Shown one piece after another: positions 53,634 through 62,954 of a stretch of 64,000 nucleotides of DNA. The stretch is taken from the NCBI RefSeq assembly GCF_001429625.1, contig NZ_LMSU01000004.1, positions 141,121 through 205,120 of the forward strand, written 5' to 3'. The number at the start of each line of letters is the position of its first letter. The first letter of the stretch is position 1. Below the pieces are notes generated by a model that ran no database searches, had not been told where the DNA came from, and worked only from the letters and a program-made list of their open reading frames with translations. The translations under genes and the position numbers were made by a program. This DNA comes from Nocardioides sp. Soil805. GTDB lineage: Bacteria > Actinomycetota > Actinomycetes > Propionibacteriales > Nocardioidaceae.

Positions 53634-53975
53634 CTACGTCCGCAGGACCTTGTCCATGGCCTTGCCGCGGGCCAGCTCGTCGACCAGCTTGTCGAGGTAG
53701 CGGATCTTGCGCATCAGCGGATCCTCGACGTCCTCGACGCGGACGCCGCACACCACACCGGTGATGTGCGACGCGAGGGGGTTGAGGGCGGCGTCGGCGA
53801 AGAAGTCCTCGATCGTGGTGCCGCCGGCGAGGTGCCGGCCCAGGGCGGCGTCGTCGAAACCGGTGAGCCACTCGATCACCTCGTCGAGCTCTGCCTTCGT
53901 GCGGCCCTTGCGCTCCACCTTGGTGACGTAGTGGGGATAGACCGAGGCGAAGCTCGTGGCGAAGATGCGGCTCAT
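53634..53975 (-). CDS. DUF2200 family protein
   Basis: 113 residues, matching the DUF2200 pattern: IFATSFASVYPHYVTKVERKGRTKAELDEVIEWLTG, ..TTIEDFFADAALNPLASHITGVVCGVRVEDVEDPLMRKIRYLDKLVDEL. Nearly full-length for the family. Function unknown. Confidence 0.88.
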   Translation of the reverse strand: MSRIFATSFASVYPHYVTKVERKGRTKAELDEVIEWLTGFDDAALGRHLAGGTTIEDFFADAALNPLASHITGVVCGVRVEDVEDPLMRKIRYLDKLVDELARGKAMDKVLRT

Positions 53976-53986
53976 CCCGGCGAGCG

Positions 53987-53992
53987 TAGTGT
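53987..53992 (+). promoter_or_regulatory. -10 box (TAGTGT), leaderless promoter of the second sulfatase
   Basis: Ends 8 nt before the ATG; no ribosome-binding site. Confidence 0.5.
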
Positions 53993-54000
53993 CGGGCCGC

Positions 54001-55251
54001 ATGGCCGACAACGTCCTGTGGATCATCACCGACGACCAGATGCGCTCGACGCTCCCGACCATGGACGCGACGTGGAAGCGGCTGGTGGAGAAGGGTGTCC
54101 GGTTCCGTCGCGGCTACACCGCGATGCCGTGGTGCGGGCCGGCACGGGCCTCGATGCTCACCAGCCGTTACCCCCACGACCACGGCTGCCACGACAACCG
54201 CACGCACCGCCCGTTCGTCGACCAGGGCCTCGACCGCGACACCGTCGCCACCCGGATGCGCGGCGCCGACGTCGACACCGGCTACTTCGGCAAGTACATG
54301 AACGGCCTCGGCGAGGACCCGGAGTACGTCGCGCCCGGCTGGGGCCGGTGGGTGGCCACGGTCGGCAAGCGGGGCCAGGTGAACGTCGACGGCGACGTGC
54401 GCCAGCTCGACGGCCAGGCGGCCGCCGACACCTTCGCCGCCGAGCGGCTGCGACGGTTCGTGGAGCGGCACGAGGACAGCGGCCCGTGGTTCGCCGCGTG
54501 GGCGCCGTCGATCCCGCACGACCCCTACCGACCGAGCGCGGAGCACCGCCACGACTTCGACGACGCCACGTGGGACCCGCCCGCCCTCAACGAGGCCGAC
54601 CTGTCCGACAAGCCCACCTGGATGCGGGACCTGCCCCCGCAGGACCGGGCCCTGATGCGGCGGGTGCTCGAGGGGAAGCTCGAGGAGCTCCAGGACCTCG
54701 ATGACCAGGTCGGTCTGCTGCTCGACGTCCTGTGGCGGACCGGCCAGCTGGAGCGCACCTGGATCTTCTTCGTCTCCGACAACGGCTACCTCCTCGGCGA
54801 GCACCGGCTCTTCCGCAAGGAACAGCCCTACGAGGAGTCCGCGGGCATCCCGTTCGTCGTGCGCGGACCGGGCGTCGAGCCGGGCACCGGCAACGCCTTC
54901 GTCTCCCAGGTCGACCTGATGCCCACCACGCTCGAGATCGCCGGTCTCGACCCCGACGCGGGCCGCGAGCTCTCCGGCCGCTCGATGCTGGGTCCGTTGC
55001 GCAGCGGTGACTGGTCGTCGTGGCGTCGCCGCCTGCTCGTCGAGAACACCAACCTCGGCTGGGCGATGCTGCGCGAGGGCTCGCAGGCCTACATCGAGCA
55101 CCACGAGCGCGACGAGTGGGAGCTGTACGACCTGTCCCTCGACCCGCACCAGCTGTCCAGCCGTCGCGACGCCGACGTCGCCGACCTGTCGGCGCGGGTC
55201 ACGGCGATGCGGCGCGCCCGCGGCACGGAGCTGCGCGCCCTCGAGGACTAG
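54001..55251 (+). CDS. Sulfatase family hydrolase, cytoplasmic form
   Basis: 416 residues, no signal peptide. Metal strand VLWIITDDQMRST, catalytic CGPAR (Cys to formylglycine), GKYMNGLG, AWAPSIPHDPY and VSDNGYLLGEHRLFRKEQPYEES. Distinct from the secreted sulfatase earlier in the window. Could be a choline-sulfatase or phosphonate hydrolase type; substrate not fixed. Confidence 0.9.
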   Translation: MADNVLWIITDDQMRSTLPTMDATWKRLVEKGVRFRRGYTAMPWCGPARASMLTSRYPHDHGCHDNRTHRPFVDQGLDRDTVATRMRGADVDTGYFGKYMNGLGEDPEYVAPGWGRWVATVGKRGQVNVDGDVRQLDGQAAADTFAAERLRRFVERHEDSGPWFAAWAPSIPHDPYRPSAEHRHDFDDATWDPPALNEADLSDKPTWMRDLPPQDRALMRRVLEGKLEELQDLDDQVGLLLDVLWRTGQLERTWIFFVSDNGYLLGEHRLFRKEQPYEESAGIPFVVRGPGVEPGTGNAFVSQVDLMPTTLEIAGLDPDAGRELSGRSMLGPLRSGDWSSWRRRLLVENTNLGWAMLREGSQAYIEHHERDEWELYDLSLDPHQLSSRRDADVADLSARVTAMRRARGTELRALED

Positions 55252-55258
55252 CCGCCGT

Positions 55259-55990
55259 TCACGCCGGGCGGCGCCAGACCGAGACGTGGCTCTCGGAGTC
55301 TTCGGTGAAGGGAGCGCCGTCCCAGTCGGCGCTCCGTCGCTCGAGGACCATCCCGGCGAGCCGTGCCATCAGGTCGCACTCGGCCGGCCAGATGTAGCGG
55401 AAGTTGCTGGCGCCGTACGTCACGGAGCCGTCGGGATGGCGCCGGTAGTGGTGGGACGTCCCCTGCTGGGTGGTCATGTCGTAGGTGTCGAAGCCGACGT
55501 GGCGTTGCCCCACGTGGAACGGGACGGCGTCCTGGCCGGGCGGGAGGCGCCGGATGCCGGGGACCCACAGCTCGACGACGAAACGGCCACCCGGTGCGAG
55601 GTGGCGGGCGGCGTTCTCGAAGCAGGCGACCTGCTCGTCCTGCGTCCGGAGGTTCCCGATGCTGTTCCACACGACGTAGACGAGCGAGAACATGCCGGGC
55701 ACCGTGCTGGTCGCCATGTCACCGACCACGACGGGGATGTCGGCCCGCTTCTGGTGCAGCTTGTCCACCATCGGCTGGGAGAGCTCGACCCCGCTCACCG
55801 GGACGCCGCGCTCGGCCAGCGGGATGGCCACCCGTCCCGTGCCGATCGCCATCTCGAGCGCCGGACCGCCGTCCGCGAGATCGGCCAGAAGGCGGACCGC
55901 GGGGTCCAGGACGTCGGGGGCGAACATGAACGCCGAGGCCTCGTCGTAGCGCTCGGCCGTCTCCACGTCCCACAGGTCGCTGCTCGTCAT
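55259..55990 (-). CDS. Class I SAM-dependent methyltransferase
   Basis: 243 residues from MTSSDLWDVETAERYDE. Motif I PALEMAIGTGRVAIPLAERG, then VSGVELSQPMVDKL and VVGDMATSTVPGMFSLVYVVWNSI. Acceptor unknown. Convergent with the second sulfatase; 7 nt separate the stops. Confidence 0.87.
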   Translation of the reverse strand: MTSSDLWDVETAERYDEASAFMFAPDVLDPAVRLLADLADGGPALEMAIGTGRVAIPLAERGVPVSGVELSQPMVDKLHQKRADIPVVVGDMATSTVPGMFSLVYVVWNSIGNLRTQDEQVACFENAARHLAPGGRFVVELWVPGIRRLPPGQDAVPFHVGQRHVGFDTYDMTTQQGTSHHYRRHPDGSVTYGASNFRYIWPAECDLMARLAGMVLERRSADWDGAPFTEDSESHVSVWRRPA

Positions 55991-56075
55991 CGGGCCAGCC
56001 TCGACCATGGGGGCGGCTCCCGGACACCCATTTGTCGCCCAGCCCCGGCCGAGGACGCCCCCGGCGCTGCCGCCG

Positions 56076-56885
56076 TCAGCGGACCGCGGCGACGGACTCG
56101 TCGGGCCCGGCCAGCTTGAGAGACAGCCAGATGGGGACGATCGAGACCACGATCAGCGCCGCGGCGACGACGTTGACGACCGGGGCCTGGTTGGGCCGGA
56201 AGAGGTTCTGGTAGATCCAGATCGGCAGCGTCTGTATGCCCTGGCCGGCGGTGAACGTCGTCACGATGATCTCGTCGAAGGACAGGGCGAAGGACAGCAG
56301 CGCGCCGGCCAGCAGGGCCGAGCGCAGCATGGGCAGGGTCACCGACCGGAACGTCCTGAAGGTGCCGGCACCGAGGTCCATCGAGGCCTCCTCCAGGTTG
56401 CCGCCCACCCGCCGCAGGCGGGCGATCGCGTTGTTGAAGATCGTCACGATGCAGAAGGTCGCGTGGGAGACGACCAGCGTGAGCATGCCCAGCTCGATCC
56501 CGATGACGGTGAGGAAGGCGTTGGCCAGCGCGATGCCGGTCACGACCCCGGGCAGCGCGATGGGCAGGATGATCAGCAGCGAGATCGTGTCCCGCCCGTA
56601 GAAGCTGAACCGCTGGAGCGCGAGCGCCGCCATGGTCCCCAGCAGCAGCGCCACGGCCGTCGCGAGCAGCGCGACCTCGAGCGAGACCACGATCGCGTTG
56701 CGCGCCCCGGCCGACTGGGCGGCGGCGGACCACCACTGCGTGGTGAAGCCCGGGGGCGGCCACGCGAAGGTGCGCGAGACGTTGAAGGAGTTCACGACCA
56801 CCAGCGCCAGCGGCACGTGGATGAAGAGCAGCACCAGGCCGGTGATGCCGAGGAGGAGCGCCCGGGTGGCGCGCGAGAAGGTCAC
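56076..56885 (-). CDS. potC: ABC transporter permease, PotC-like
   Basis: 269 residues with six helices and the EAA loop EEASMDLGAGTFRTFRSVTLPML. Inner-membrane subunit of a spermidine/putrescine-type importer. The GTG start overlaps the stop of the first permease gene, so the two are coupled. Last gene of the operon. Confidence 0.9.
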   Translation of the reverse strand: MTFSRATRALLLGITGLVLLFIHVPLALVVVNSFNVSRTFAWPPPGFTTQWWSAAAQSAGARNAIVVSLEVALLATAVALLLGTMAALALQRFSFYGRDTISLLIILPIALPGVVTGIALANAFLTVIGIELGMLTLVVSHATFCIVTIFNNAIARLRRVGGNLEEASMDLGAGTFRTFRSVTLPMLRSALLAGALLSFALSFDEIIVTTFTAGQGIQTLPIWIYQNLFRPNQAPVVNVVAAALIVVSIVPIWLSLKLAGPDESVAAVR

Positions 56886-57763
56886 AGGCTCTCCAAGGCT
56901 CCGGTACGTCGTACGGCGGCGAGGTAGAGGAGCATCACGACGACCGGGATGGTCGCGACCGCGGCAGCGAACGGCATGTTGTTGCCGGTCAGGAACGAGT
57001 CGTAGACGACGTTGCCGAGCATCTGGTTGGTCCCGCCCACGATGCGCACCGCGATGTAGTCGCCGAGCGTCAACGAGAACGTGAAGATGGACCCCGCCAC
57101 AGCGGCCGGGAACAGCACGGGCAGCACGACCCTCCGGACCGTGGTGGCGCTCGAGGCGCCGAGGTCCGCCGACGCCTCGAGCAGCGAGTCCGGGAGCCGC
57201 TCCAGACCGGCGTACATCGGCAGGATCATGTACGGCAGCCACAGGTAGGCCAGCGTGATGACGGTGGCGACCAGGCCGTAGCCCGGGGTGCCGCCCCCCA
57301 GCGGGGCCAGCAGCCACTCCACCGGTCCGTCGTTGGAGAGCATGCCCCGCCAGGCGTAGGCCTTGACCAGGTACGACGCCCACAGCGGCGTCAGCACCAG
57401 GACGACCAGCACGCGCTGCAGCCTCGGGGACGCGACCTTGGCCATGTAGAGCGCGACCGGGAAGGCGAGCAGCGCGTCGATGACGGTGACGGCTGCGGCC
57501 GTGGCGATCGTGCGACCCGTGATCGTGCGGTAGACGTCGATGGTGAACAGGTCGCGGTAGTTCTGGAGGTTCCAGACGCGCTGGATGTTGCCGCCGAAGG
57601 CGTCGACGGTCCACAGGGACGTGATGAACAGCGCGGCCAGGGAGCCCAGGTAGAGGACCCCCAGCCAGAGCATGGGCGGCCCCAGGAGCAGGCCGAGCCG
57701 CAGGCGCGGGTGGCGGTGGAGCAGGGCCCCACCGCCACTCGGCGACTGCTGCTCCTCGGCCAC
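56882..57763 (-). CDS. potB: ABC transporter permease, PotB-like
   Basis: 293 residues with six helices; EAA loop LEASADLGASSATTVRRVVLP. Pairs with the following permease to form the transmembrane channel. It begins 1 nt after the binding-protein stop. Confidence 0.9.
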   Translation of the reverse strand: MAEEQQSPSGGGALLHRHPRLRLGLLLGPPMLWLGVLYLGSLAALFITSLWTVDAFGGNIQRVWNLQNYRDLFTIDVYRTITGRTIATAAAVTVIDALLAFPVALYMAKVASPRLQRVLVVLVLTPLWASYLVKAYAWRGMLSNDGPVEWLLAPLGGGTPGYGLVATVITLAYLWLPYMILPMYAGLERLPDSLLEASADLGASSATTVRRVVLPVLFPAAVAGSIFTFSLTLGDYIAVRIVGGTNQMLGNVVYDSFLTGNNMPFAAAVATIPVVVMLLYLAAVRRTGALESL

Positions 57764-57764
57764 C

Positions 57765-58985
57765 TCAGCCCTTGATCTCGGTCCAGGCGCGGGTCCAGTC
57801 CTGGTACGTCGTGCACGACACGTCGGTGCGGCCGTCCAGGCACTGCTCGATCGGGGTGGTCCAGTAGTAGATCTGCTCCGCGTATGCCTCGTCGCCCGCG
57901 TGGTAGGTGTCGCAGAAGCCCTTCTCGGCCACGTCGCACGCCTTGGCGCTGGCCGGGGCCTCCCCGAACCACTGCGCGACGGCCGCGTTGGCCTCCGGGC
58001 TGACGATGTGGTCGAGCCAGGCGTAGGCGCAGTTGGGGTGGTCGGTCTCCGACGAGACCATCCAGGTGTCCGACCAGCCGGTGGCGCCCTCCTCCGGGAG
58101 GATCGCCTCGACCGGGACCTTCTCGTCCTGGGCGAGGTTGGCGATGACCTGCCACGTCGTGCCCACGACGGAGTCGCCGGTCTTGAAGGACTGGACCTCC
58201 TTGAGGTAGTCCGACCAGTACTCCCCCACGTTCTCGCGCTGCGCCTTGAGCAGGTCCACGGCCGCCGCCAGCTGGTCGTCGTCGAGGGCGTAGGGGTTCT
58301 CGATCCCCAGGTCGGGCTGCGTCTTCATCAGGTAGAGGGCGGCGTCGGCGATGTAGATGGGCGAGTCGTACGCCGTGACCTTGCCGGCGTTGCTGTCCGC
58401 GTCGTCGAAGACGGCACTCCAGCTCGTCGGTGCCGGCGTCACGACGTCGGTGTTGTACATGAGCAGGTTGGCGCCGTACCCGTGCGGGACGCCGTACATC
58501 TGTCCGTCGACCGAGTTCCAGTCGCGGTCCTTCAGGTAGGGCCAGATGTCGGCGTAGTTGGGCACGAGGTCGGTGTTGACCGGCGCCACGTCCCCACCGG
58601 CGATGAGGCGCAGCGAGGCGTCCCCCGAGGCGGACACGACGTCGTACTGACCCGACTTCATCAGCGTGACGGCCTCGTCGGAGGTGGTGAAGTACTTCAC
58701 CGACACGTCGCAGCCGGTCTGCTCCTCGAACGGCGTCACCCAGTCGACCGACGGGTCCGTGGAGCCGTCCTCGGCGTAGCCGGGCCAGGCGAGCACGCTG
58801 AGCTCGCCCTCGTTGTCACCGAGGGACTCCGCCATGGGGACGTCCGGCGCGGTGAAGGCGCTCTGCCCCTCCGAGCCGCTGCTGCCGCTGTCGTCGTCCC
58901 CGTCGCCGCTCGTGGTCCCGCACCCGGCCACCGCCAGGGCGAGCACCGCGGCGACGGCCGCACGTGTGATCACTGACTTGTCCAT
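57765..58985 (-). CDS. potD: Polyamine-type substrate-binding lipoprotein, PotD-like
   Basis: 406 residues. Signal peptide with lipobox AVAGC, an acidic Ser/Gly linker, then a periplasmic-binding fold: LSVLAWPGYAEDG, CDVSVKYFTTSDEAVTLMKSG, YDVVSASGD, YGVPHGYGANLLMYN and ..AYAWLDHIVSPEANAAV. The pattern fits spermidine/putrescine binders (PotD/PotF). Its first codons overlap the 3' end of potA. Confidence 0.9.
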   Translation of the reverse strand: MDKSVITRAAVAAVLALAVAGCGTTSGDGDDDSGSSGSEGQSAFTAPDVPMAESLGDNEGELSVLAWPGYAEDGSTDPSVDWVTPFEEQTGCDVSVKYFTTSDEAVTLMKSGQYDVVSASGDASLRLIAGGDVAPVNTDLVPNYADIWPYLKDRDWNSVDGQMYGVPHGYGANLLMYNTDVVTPAPTSWSAVFDDADSNAGKVTAYDSPIYIADAALYLMKTQPDLGIENPYALDDDQLAAAVDLLKAQRENVGEYWSDYLKEVQSFKTGDSVVGTTWQVIANLAQDEKVPVEAILPEEGATGWSDTWMVSSETDHPNCAYAWLDHIVSPEANAAVAQWFGEAPASAKACDVAEKGFCDTYHAGDEAYAEQIYYWTTPIEQCLDGRTDVSCTTYQDWTRAWTEIKG

Positions 58986-60052
58986 GTCTGCTCCTTCTCG
59001 TCGTGTCGCTCCTGGTGCCGCTCCCTGTCCCGCTCCCGGGCGAGCTCGATGACGTGCTCCGGAGCCCATCCGACGGTGACCCGGCGTCCGCGCATGGCCA
59101 TCGCCTGGTCCGTGGTCCCTCGCAGGTTCTGGCGCAGTACCGTGAGCGTCGGTCCCGCGTCCAGCTCCACGAGGTAGTGGTTGACCGACCCCAGGTAGAC
59201 CACGTCGCGCACGACACCCCCGGTGGTGGTGTCACCCCCGGCCACCTCGTCGTCGAGGTGGATCTTCTCCGGCCGGATGCTGAAGACGCCCTGCCGGCCG
59301 AGCACGGACGTGGCGACCTCCCCCTCCAGCAGGTTGGACGTGCCCACGAAGCCCGCGACGAAGGCCGAGGACGGGCTCTCGTAGAGGGTGGCCGGGGTGG
59401 CGACCTGCTCGATGCGGCCCGCGCTGAAGACGGCGATCCGGTCGCTCATCGTCAACGCCTCCTCCTGGTCGTGCGTCACGAAGACGAAGGTGATGCCCAC
59501 CTCGCGCTGGATCTGCTTGAGCTGCAGCTGCATCGCCCGGCGCAGCTTGAGGTCGAGCGCACCGAGCGGCTCGTCGAGGAGCAGCACCTTGGGCCGGTTG
59601 ACCAGGGCCCGCGCCAGCGCGACCCGCTGGCGCTGCCCCCCGGAGAGCTGGGTGGGCCGGCGCCGGCCGTAGTCGGTCAGCTGGACGGACTCCAGCGCTG
59701 CCAGCGCCCGCTGGCGACGCTCGCCGGCCGGCACCTTCTTCACCCGCAGGCCGTACTCGACGTTGGTGAGCACGTCCATGTGCGGGAACAACGCGTAGTC
59801 CTGGAACACCGTGTTGACGTCGCGCGCGAACGGGGGCCGGCCGGTGACGTCCTGGCCGTCGAGGCGGATCTGCCCGCTGGTCGGCTCCTCGAAGCCGGCG
59901 ATCATCCTCAGCACCGTCGTCTTGCCCGAGCCGGACGGGCCCAGCATCGAGAAGAACTCCCCGTCCTCGATGGCGAGGTCGATGCCGTCGACGGCCCGGA
60001 CGCTGCCGAAGGACTTGGCCAAGGAGCTCATCTCGACGGCGGGTGTGCCCAT
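58970..60052 (-). CDS. potA: ABC transporter ATP-binding protein, PotA-like
   Basis: 360 residues. Walker A GPSGSGKTTVLR, Q loop FQDYALFPHMDV, signature LSGGQRQRVALARAL, Walker B VLLLDEPLGALD, switch His VFVTHDQEEAL, then a TOBE regulatory domain (FSIRPEKIHLDD). Powers uptake of polyamine-like cations. First gene of the operon potA-D-B-C, with overlaps throughout. Confidence 0.93.
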   Translation of the reverse strand: MGTPAVEMSSLAKSFGSVRAVDGIDLAIEDGEFFSMLGPSGSGKTTVLRMIAGFEEPTSGQIRLDGQDVTGRPPFARDVNTVFQDYALFPHMDVLTNVEYGLRVKKVPAGERRQRALAALESVQLTDYGRRRPTQLSGGQRQRVALARALVNRPKVLLLDEPLGALDLKLRRAMQLQLKQIQREVGITFVFVTHDQEEALTMSDRIAVFSAGRIEQVATPATLYESPSSAFVAGFVGTSNLLEGEVATSVLGRQGVFSIRPEKIHLDDEVAGGDTTTGGVVRDVVYLGSVNHYLVELDAGPTLTVLRQNLRGTTDQAMAMRGRRVTVGWAPEHVIELARERDRERHQERHDEKEQTWTSQ

Positions 60053-60142
60053 CGGGGACTCCTCAACGCTCGAAGGTTCGCCCGAGACCTCGCCCTCAGC
60101 ACGGTAGGGGATGCGGAACCATTGCGTCCACGCCTGTCTGGA

Positions 60143-60156
60143 TCACGATTCCGTGA
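60143..60156. promoter_or_regulatory. Inverted repeat TCACG-N4-CGTGA upstream of the pot operon
   Basis: Perfect 5-bp arms, about 90 nt before potA, in the 137-nt gap after the polymerase-like gene. Candidate operator; a TACCGT sequence closer to potA may be its -10 box. Confidence 0.35.
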
Positions 60157-60189
60157 CGCGAAGGCTCCTGGACCGCGGATTCCGCAGGT

Positions 60190-61851
60190 CTACGGTGCGA
60201 CATCGACACGCGGGGCGCCCGGCTTGCCGGCGTCGGCGTACGACCTCACGATCGAGACGTTGAGCGGGAAGTCGATGGCCTCGTCGCGGAACAGCAGGCG
60301 TCCCGCGCTGGCCGCCGCAGCGCCGGCGTGGGCGGCGACCTCGTCGGCAAGCCCTGCCGGGGTGTGCACGACCACCTCGTCGTGCAGGAAGAACACGAGG
60401 TGCGGGCCGGCGAGGAGGTCGGCGGTGCCGCCGAGCCGCCACAGCCGGTTGCGGAGCTCGGCGATCCAGCACAGCGCCCACTCGGCACCCGTCCCCTGGA
60501 CGACGAAGTTGCGGGTGAAGCGCCCGTAGGCCCGCCGGCGCCGGGCCTGGCGCTCGGGGTCGGGGCGCGCGTCGTCGTCCGGCTCGTGCTCCCAGGCCTC
60601 GCCCAGCGTCGGGCACCCGCGTCCCAGCAGGGTGCGAACGACCTGTCCTCGCTCACCGGCCCGCGCCGCCTCCTCGACGAGCCCGAACGCCTCGGGGTAG
60701 CGGCGGGTCAGCCCGGCCACCATGCGGCCGCTCTCGCCGCTGGTCGCGCCGTACATCGCGCCGAGGAGCCCGAGCTTGGCGTCCTGGCGGCTCCGCACGG
60801 CGCCGTCGTCGACCATCCCCTGGTAGAGGTCGGCGCCCCGCGCCGCGTGGGCGAGCGCGCGATCGCGGCTCATCCCCGCGAGCACGCGAGGCTCGAGCTG
60901 GGCGACGTCGGCCACCACCAGCACCCAGCCGTCGTCGGCGACGGCCGCGGGGCGCACCTGGACGGGGAAGGAGAGCGCACCGCCACCGTTGGAGGACCAG
61001 CGGCCCGTCACCGAGCCCGCCGGCTGGTACGACGGACGGAACCGGCCGTCGCTGACCCACTGGTCGATCCATGCCCAGCCGTTGGTCTGGAAGAGGTGCG
61101 CGAGCTGCTTGTAGCGCAGCAGCGGGGTGATGCCCGGGTGCTCGAGGGCCCGCAGCGACGACGCCCGGGTGTCGGCCACCTCCAGCCCGGCCCGGCGCAG
61201 CGCCGCCAGCAGCTCGGGTCGCGAGTCGGGGTTGAGCCCCGGCGCCGCGAACGCGGTGCGGACCTCGTCGGCCAGGGCCTCCAGGAGCTGGGGGCGGGCG
61301 CCGCGGGGCGGGCGGGGTCCGAGCAGCTCGGTGAGCAGGCGCTCGTGCACGTCGAGCCGCCACGGCACGCCGGCGTACGTCATCTCGGCCGCCACGAGCG
61401 CGCCGGCCGACTCGGCCGCGAGCAGCAGACCGAGGCGGCCGGGCTCGGGCGAGGCCGCCACGGCCACCTCCTGTCGCGCGTCCTCGAGGTCGGCGCGCAG
61501 GTGCTCGGCGGTGTCGTCGACGGAGAAGAGGGCGGGGTCCGTCTGCGTGCTCGGCCCGAGGCGGTCCCAGTGGTCGGACTGCTCCCCCTCGAGCAGCCGC
61601 GCGTCCACCGCGGGGGCCCGCCGCAGCAGGCGGCGGCCCAGCCGCAGGTCGTGGCAGCGCGCCACGCGCACCCCGGCGGCCAGCAGGGGTGGGTACCACC
61701 GGGCGGTGTCGTCCCAGACCCACCGGGGCGTGTCGCCCTCGCGCGTCGCGACGTACGCCGGCAGCTCGCCCAGCGCCACGGTGCTCTCCGTGCCGCCCTC
61801 GACCACGAGCACCCGCTCCCCCGGCAAGCGGGAGACCTGGATCCGGGACAT
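60190..61851 (-). CDS. Family-A DNA polymerase-like protein (PolA paralogue lacking 5' nuclease)
   Basis: 553 residues. The C-terminal half has polymerase motif A (VVADVAQLEPRVLAGMS, usual DYSQIELR), motif B (RQDAKLGLLGAMYG) and motif C (FFLHDEVVVH). Catalytic Asp in A, Glu gate, Arg and Lys in B and HDE in C are all kept. The residue matching E. coli Phe762 is Leu. The N-terminal half resembles a degenerate 3'-5' exonuclease domain. This is the short PolA paralogue found in actinobacteria; role unknown, possibly repair synthesis. Confidence 0.87.
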   Translation of the reverse strand: MSRIQVSRLPGERVLVVEGGTESTVALGELPAYVATREGDTPRWVWDDTARWYPPLLAAGVRVARCHDLRLGRRLLRRAPAVDARLLEGEQSDHWDRLGPSTQTDPALFSVDDTAEHLRADLEDARQEVAVAASPEPGRLGLLLAAESAGALVAAEMTYAGVPWRLDVHERLLTELLGPRPPRGARPQLLEALADEVRTAFAAPGLNPDSRPELLAALRRAGLEVADTRASSLRALEHPGITPLLRYKQLAHLFQTNGWAWIDQWVSDGRFRPSYQPAGSVTGRWSSNGGGALSFPVQVRPAAVADDGWVLVVADVAQLEPRVLAGMSRDRALAHAARGADLYQGMVDDGAVRSRQDAKLGLLGAMYGATSGESGRMVAGLTRRYPEAFGLVEEAARAGERGQVVRTLLGRGCPTLGEAWEHEPDDDARPDPERQARRRRAYGRFTRNFVVQGTGAEWALCWIAELRNRLWRLGGTADLLAGPHLVFFLHDEVVVHTPAGLADEVAAHAGAAAASAGRLLFRDEAIDFPLNVSIVRSYADAGKPGAPRVDVAP

Positions 61852-61915
61852 GGGGACAGCCTCGCACCGGGCACGGACACCCGAGCACGCACGGCACGAC
61901 GGGCGAGCGGCGCGT

Positions 61916-61921
61916 TAGGTT
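61916..61921 (+). promoter_or_regulatory. -10 box (TAGGTT), leaderless promoter of the EamA gene
   Basis: Ends 6 nt before the GTG start. Confidence 0.55.
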
Positions 61922-61927
61922 GACCCG

Positions 61928-62902
61928 GTGAGCACGAGCGCCGGCACCGTGCCTCGCAGCGCGCGGCTCGGGCTCCTCCAGGTGTGTGCGGCCGGGGTCC
62001 TGTGGGGCACCGGCGGGCTGGTCGTCAGCGTCGTGCGCGAGCGCGACGGCCTCGGGGCCCTGACCGTGAGCGCCTGGCGGATGGCCCTGGCCGCCGTGTC
62101 ACTGGTCGCGTTCGCCGCGCTCACCGGCCGGTCCCGCGGCGTGGTGCAGGCGATGCGCAGCCGTCCGGTCGCGGCCGTCGCGGTCGGCTGTGGCACCGCG
62201 GTCTACCAGGGCCTGTACTTCGTGTCCGTGCTGCTCGTGGGGGTCAGCGTCGCCACCGTCGTCGCGCTCGGCCTCGCCCCCGTCCTCGCGGCGGCGTGGG
62301 AGCACCTCGCCGCCCGGACGGGGCCGACGTACCGCGAGGTCGGTGTGCTGGCCGCCGCCCTGGTGGGCCTCGTCCTGATCAGCGTCGACCCGGGCTACGG
62401 CGCCGCCCCGGCCGGCGGGCGACCGGTGCTGGGGCTGGTCCTGGCGGTCGCCTCCGGGGCGACGTACGCCGCGACCACCGTGCTGGGCCACCGCCTCGCG
62501 CAGAGCGTGGACCCGATCGCGCTCACCACCTGCGCCACGGCTGCGGGCTCGCTGCTGCTGGCGCCGTTCCTCGTCGTCGCGGTGATGACGGGTGCTCCCG
62601 TGCTGCCCACCGGTGCGGCCTCGGCGGCACTGCTCGTCTACCTCGGCGTGGCGACCATGGCGCTGTCCTACGGGTTGTTGTACGCCGGCCTGCGCACCAC
62701 GTCCGGCTCGGCGGCCACCGTCGCGACCCTGGTCGAGCCGCTGTCGGCGGCCGTGCTCGCCGCGCTGGTCCTGGGCGAGCGCCTCGGAGCGTCCGGCCTG
62801 CTGGGTGGGGCGCTCATCCTGACCGCCGTCGTCGCGCTGCGGCCGGGGCAGGACGGCCACCTGGCTCTGGCTGGGAGCCCCTCCGACGGCGCACGATGCT
62901 GA
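61928..62902 (+). CDS. EamA/DMT-family transporter
   Basis: 324 residues with about ten helices in two EamA repeats: GVLWGTGGLVVSVVRERDGLGALTVSAWRM in the first and GATYAATTVLGHRLAQ, GLRTTSGSAATVATLVEPLSAAVLAALVLGERLG in the second. Drug/metabolite transporter superfamily; usually an exporter of amino acids or small metabolites. Confidence 0.9.
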   Translation: MSTSAGTVPRSARLGLLQVCAAGVLWGTGGLVVSVVRERDGLGALTVSAWRMALAAVSLVAFAALTGRSRGVVQAMRSRPVAAVAVGCGTAVYQGLYFVSVLLVGVSVATVVALGLAPVLAAAWEHLAARTGPTYREVGVLAAALVGLVLISVDPGYGAAPAGGRPVLGLVLAVASGATYAATTVLGHRLAQSVDPIALTTCATAAGSLLLAPFLVVAVMTGAPVLPTGAASAALLVYLGVATMALSYGLLYAGLRTTSGSAATVATLVEPLSAAVLAALVLGERLGASGLLGGALILTAVVALRPGQDGHLALAGSPSDGARC

Positions 62903-62954
62903 GGTGGTCACCGGCAGGTCGAGGCATCCCAGCCGTGGGGCGATAGCCGCAACG

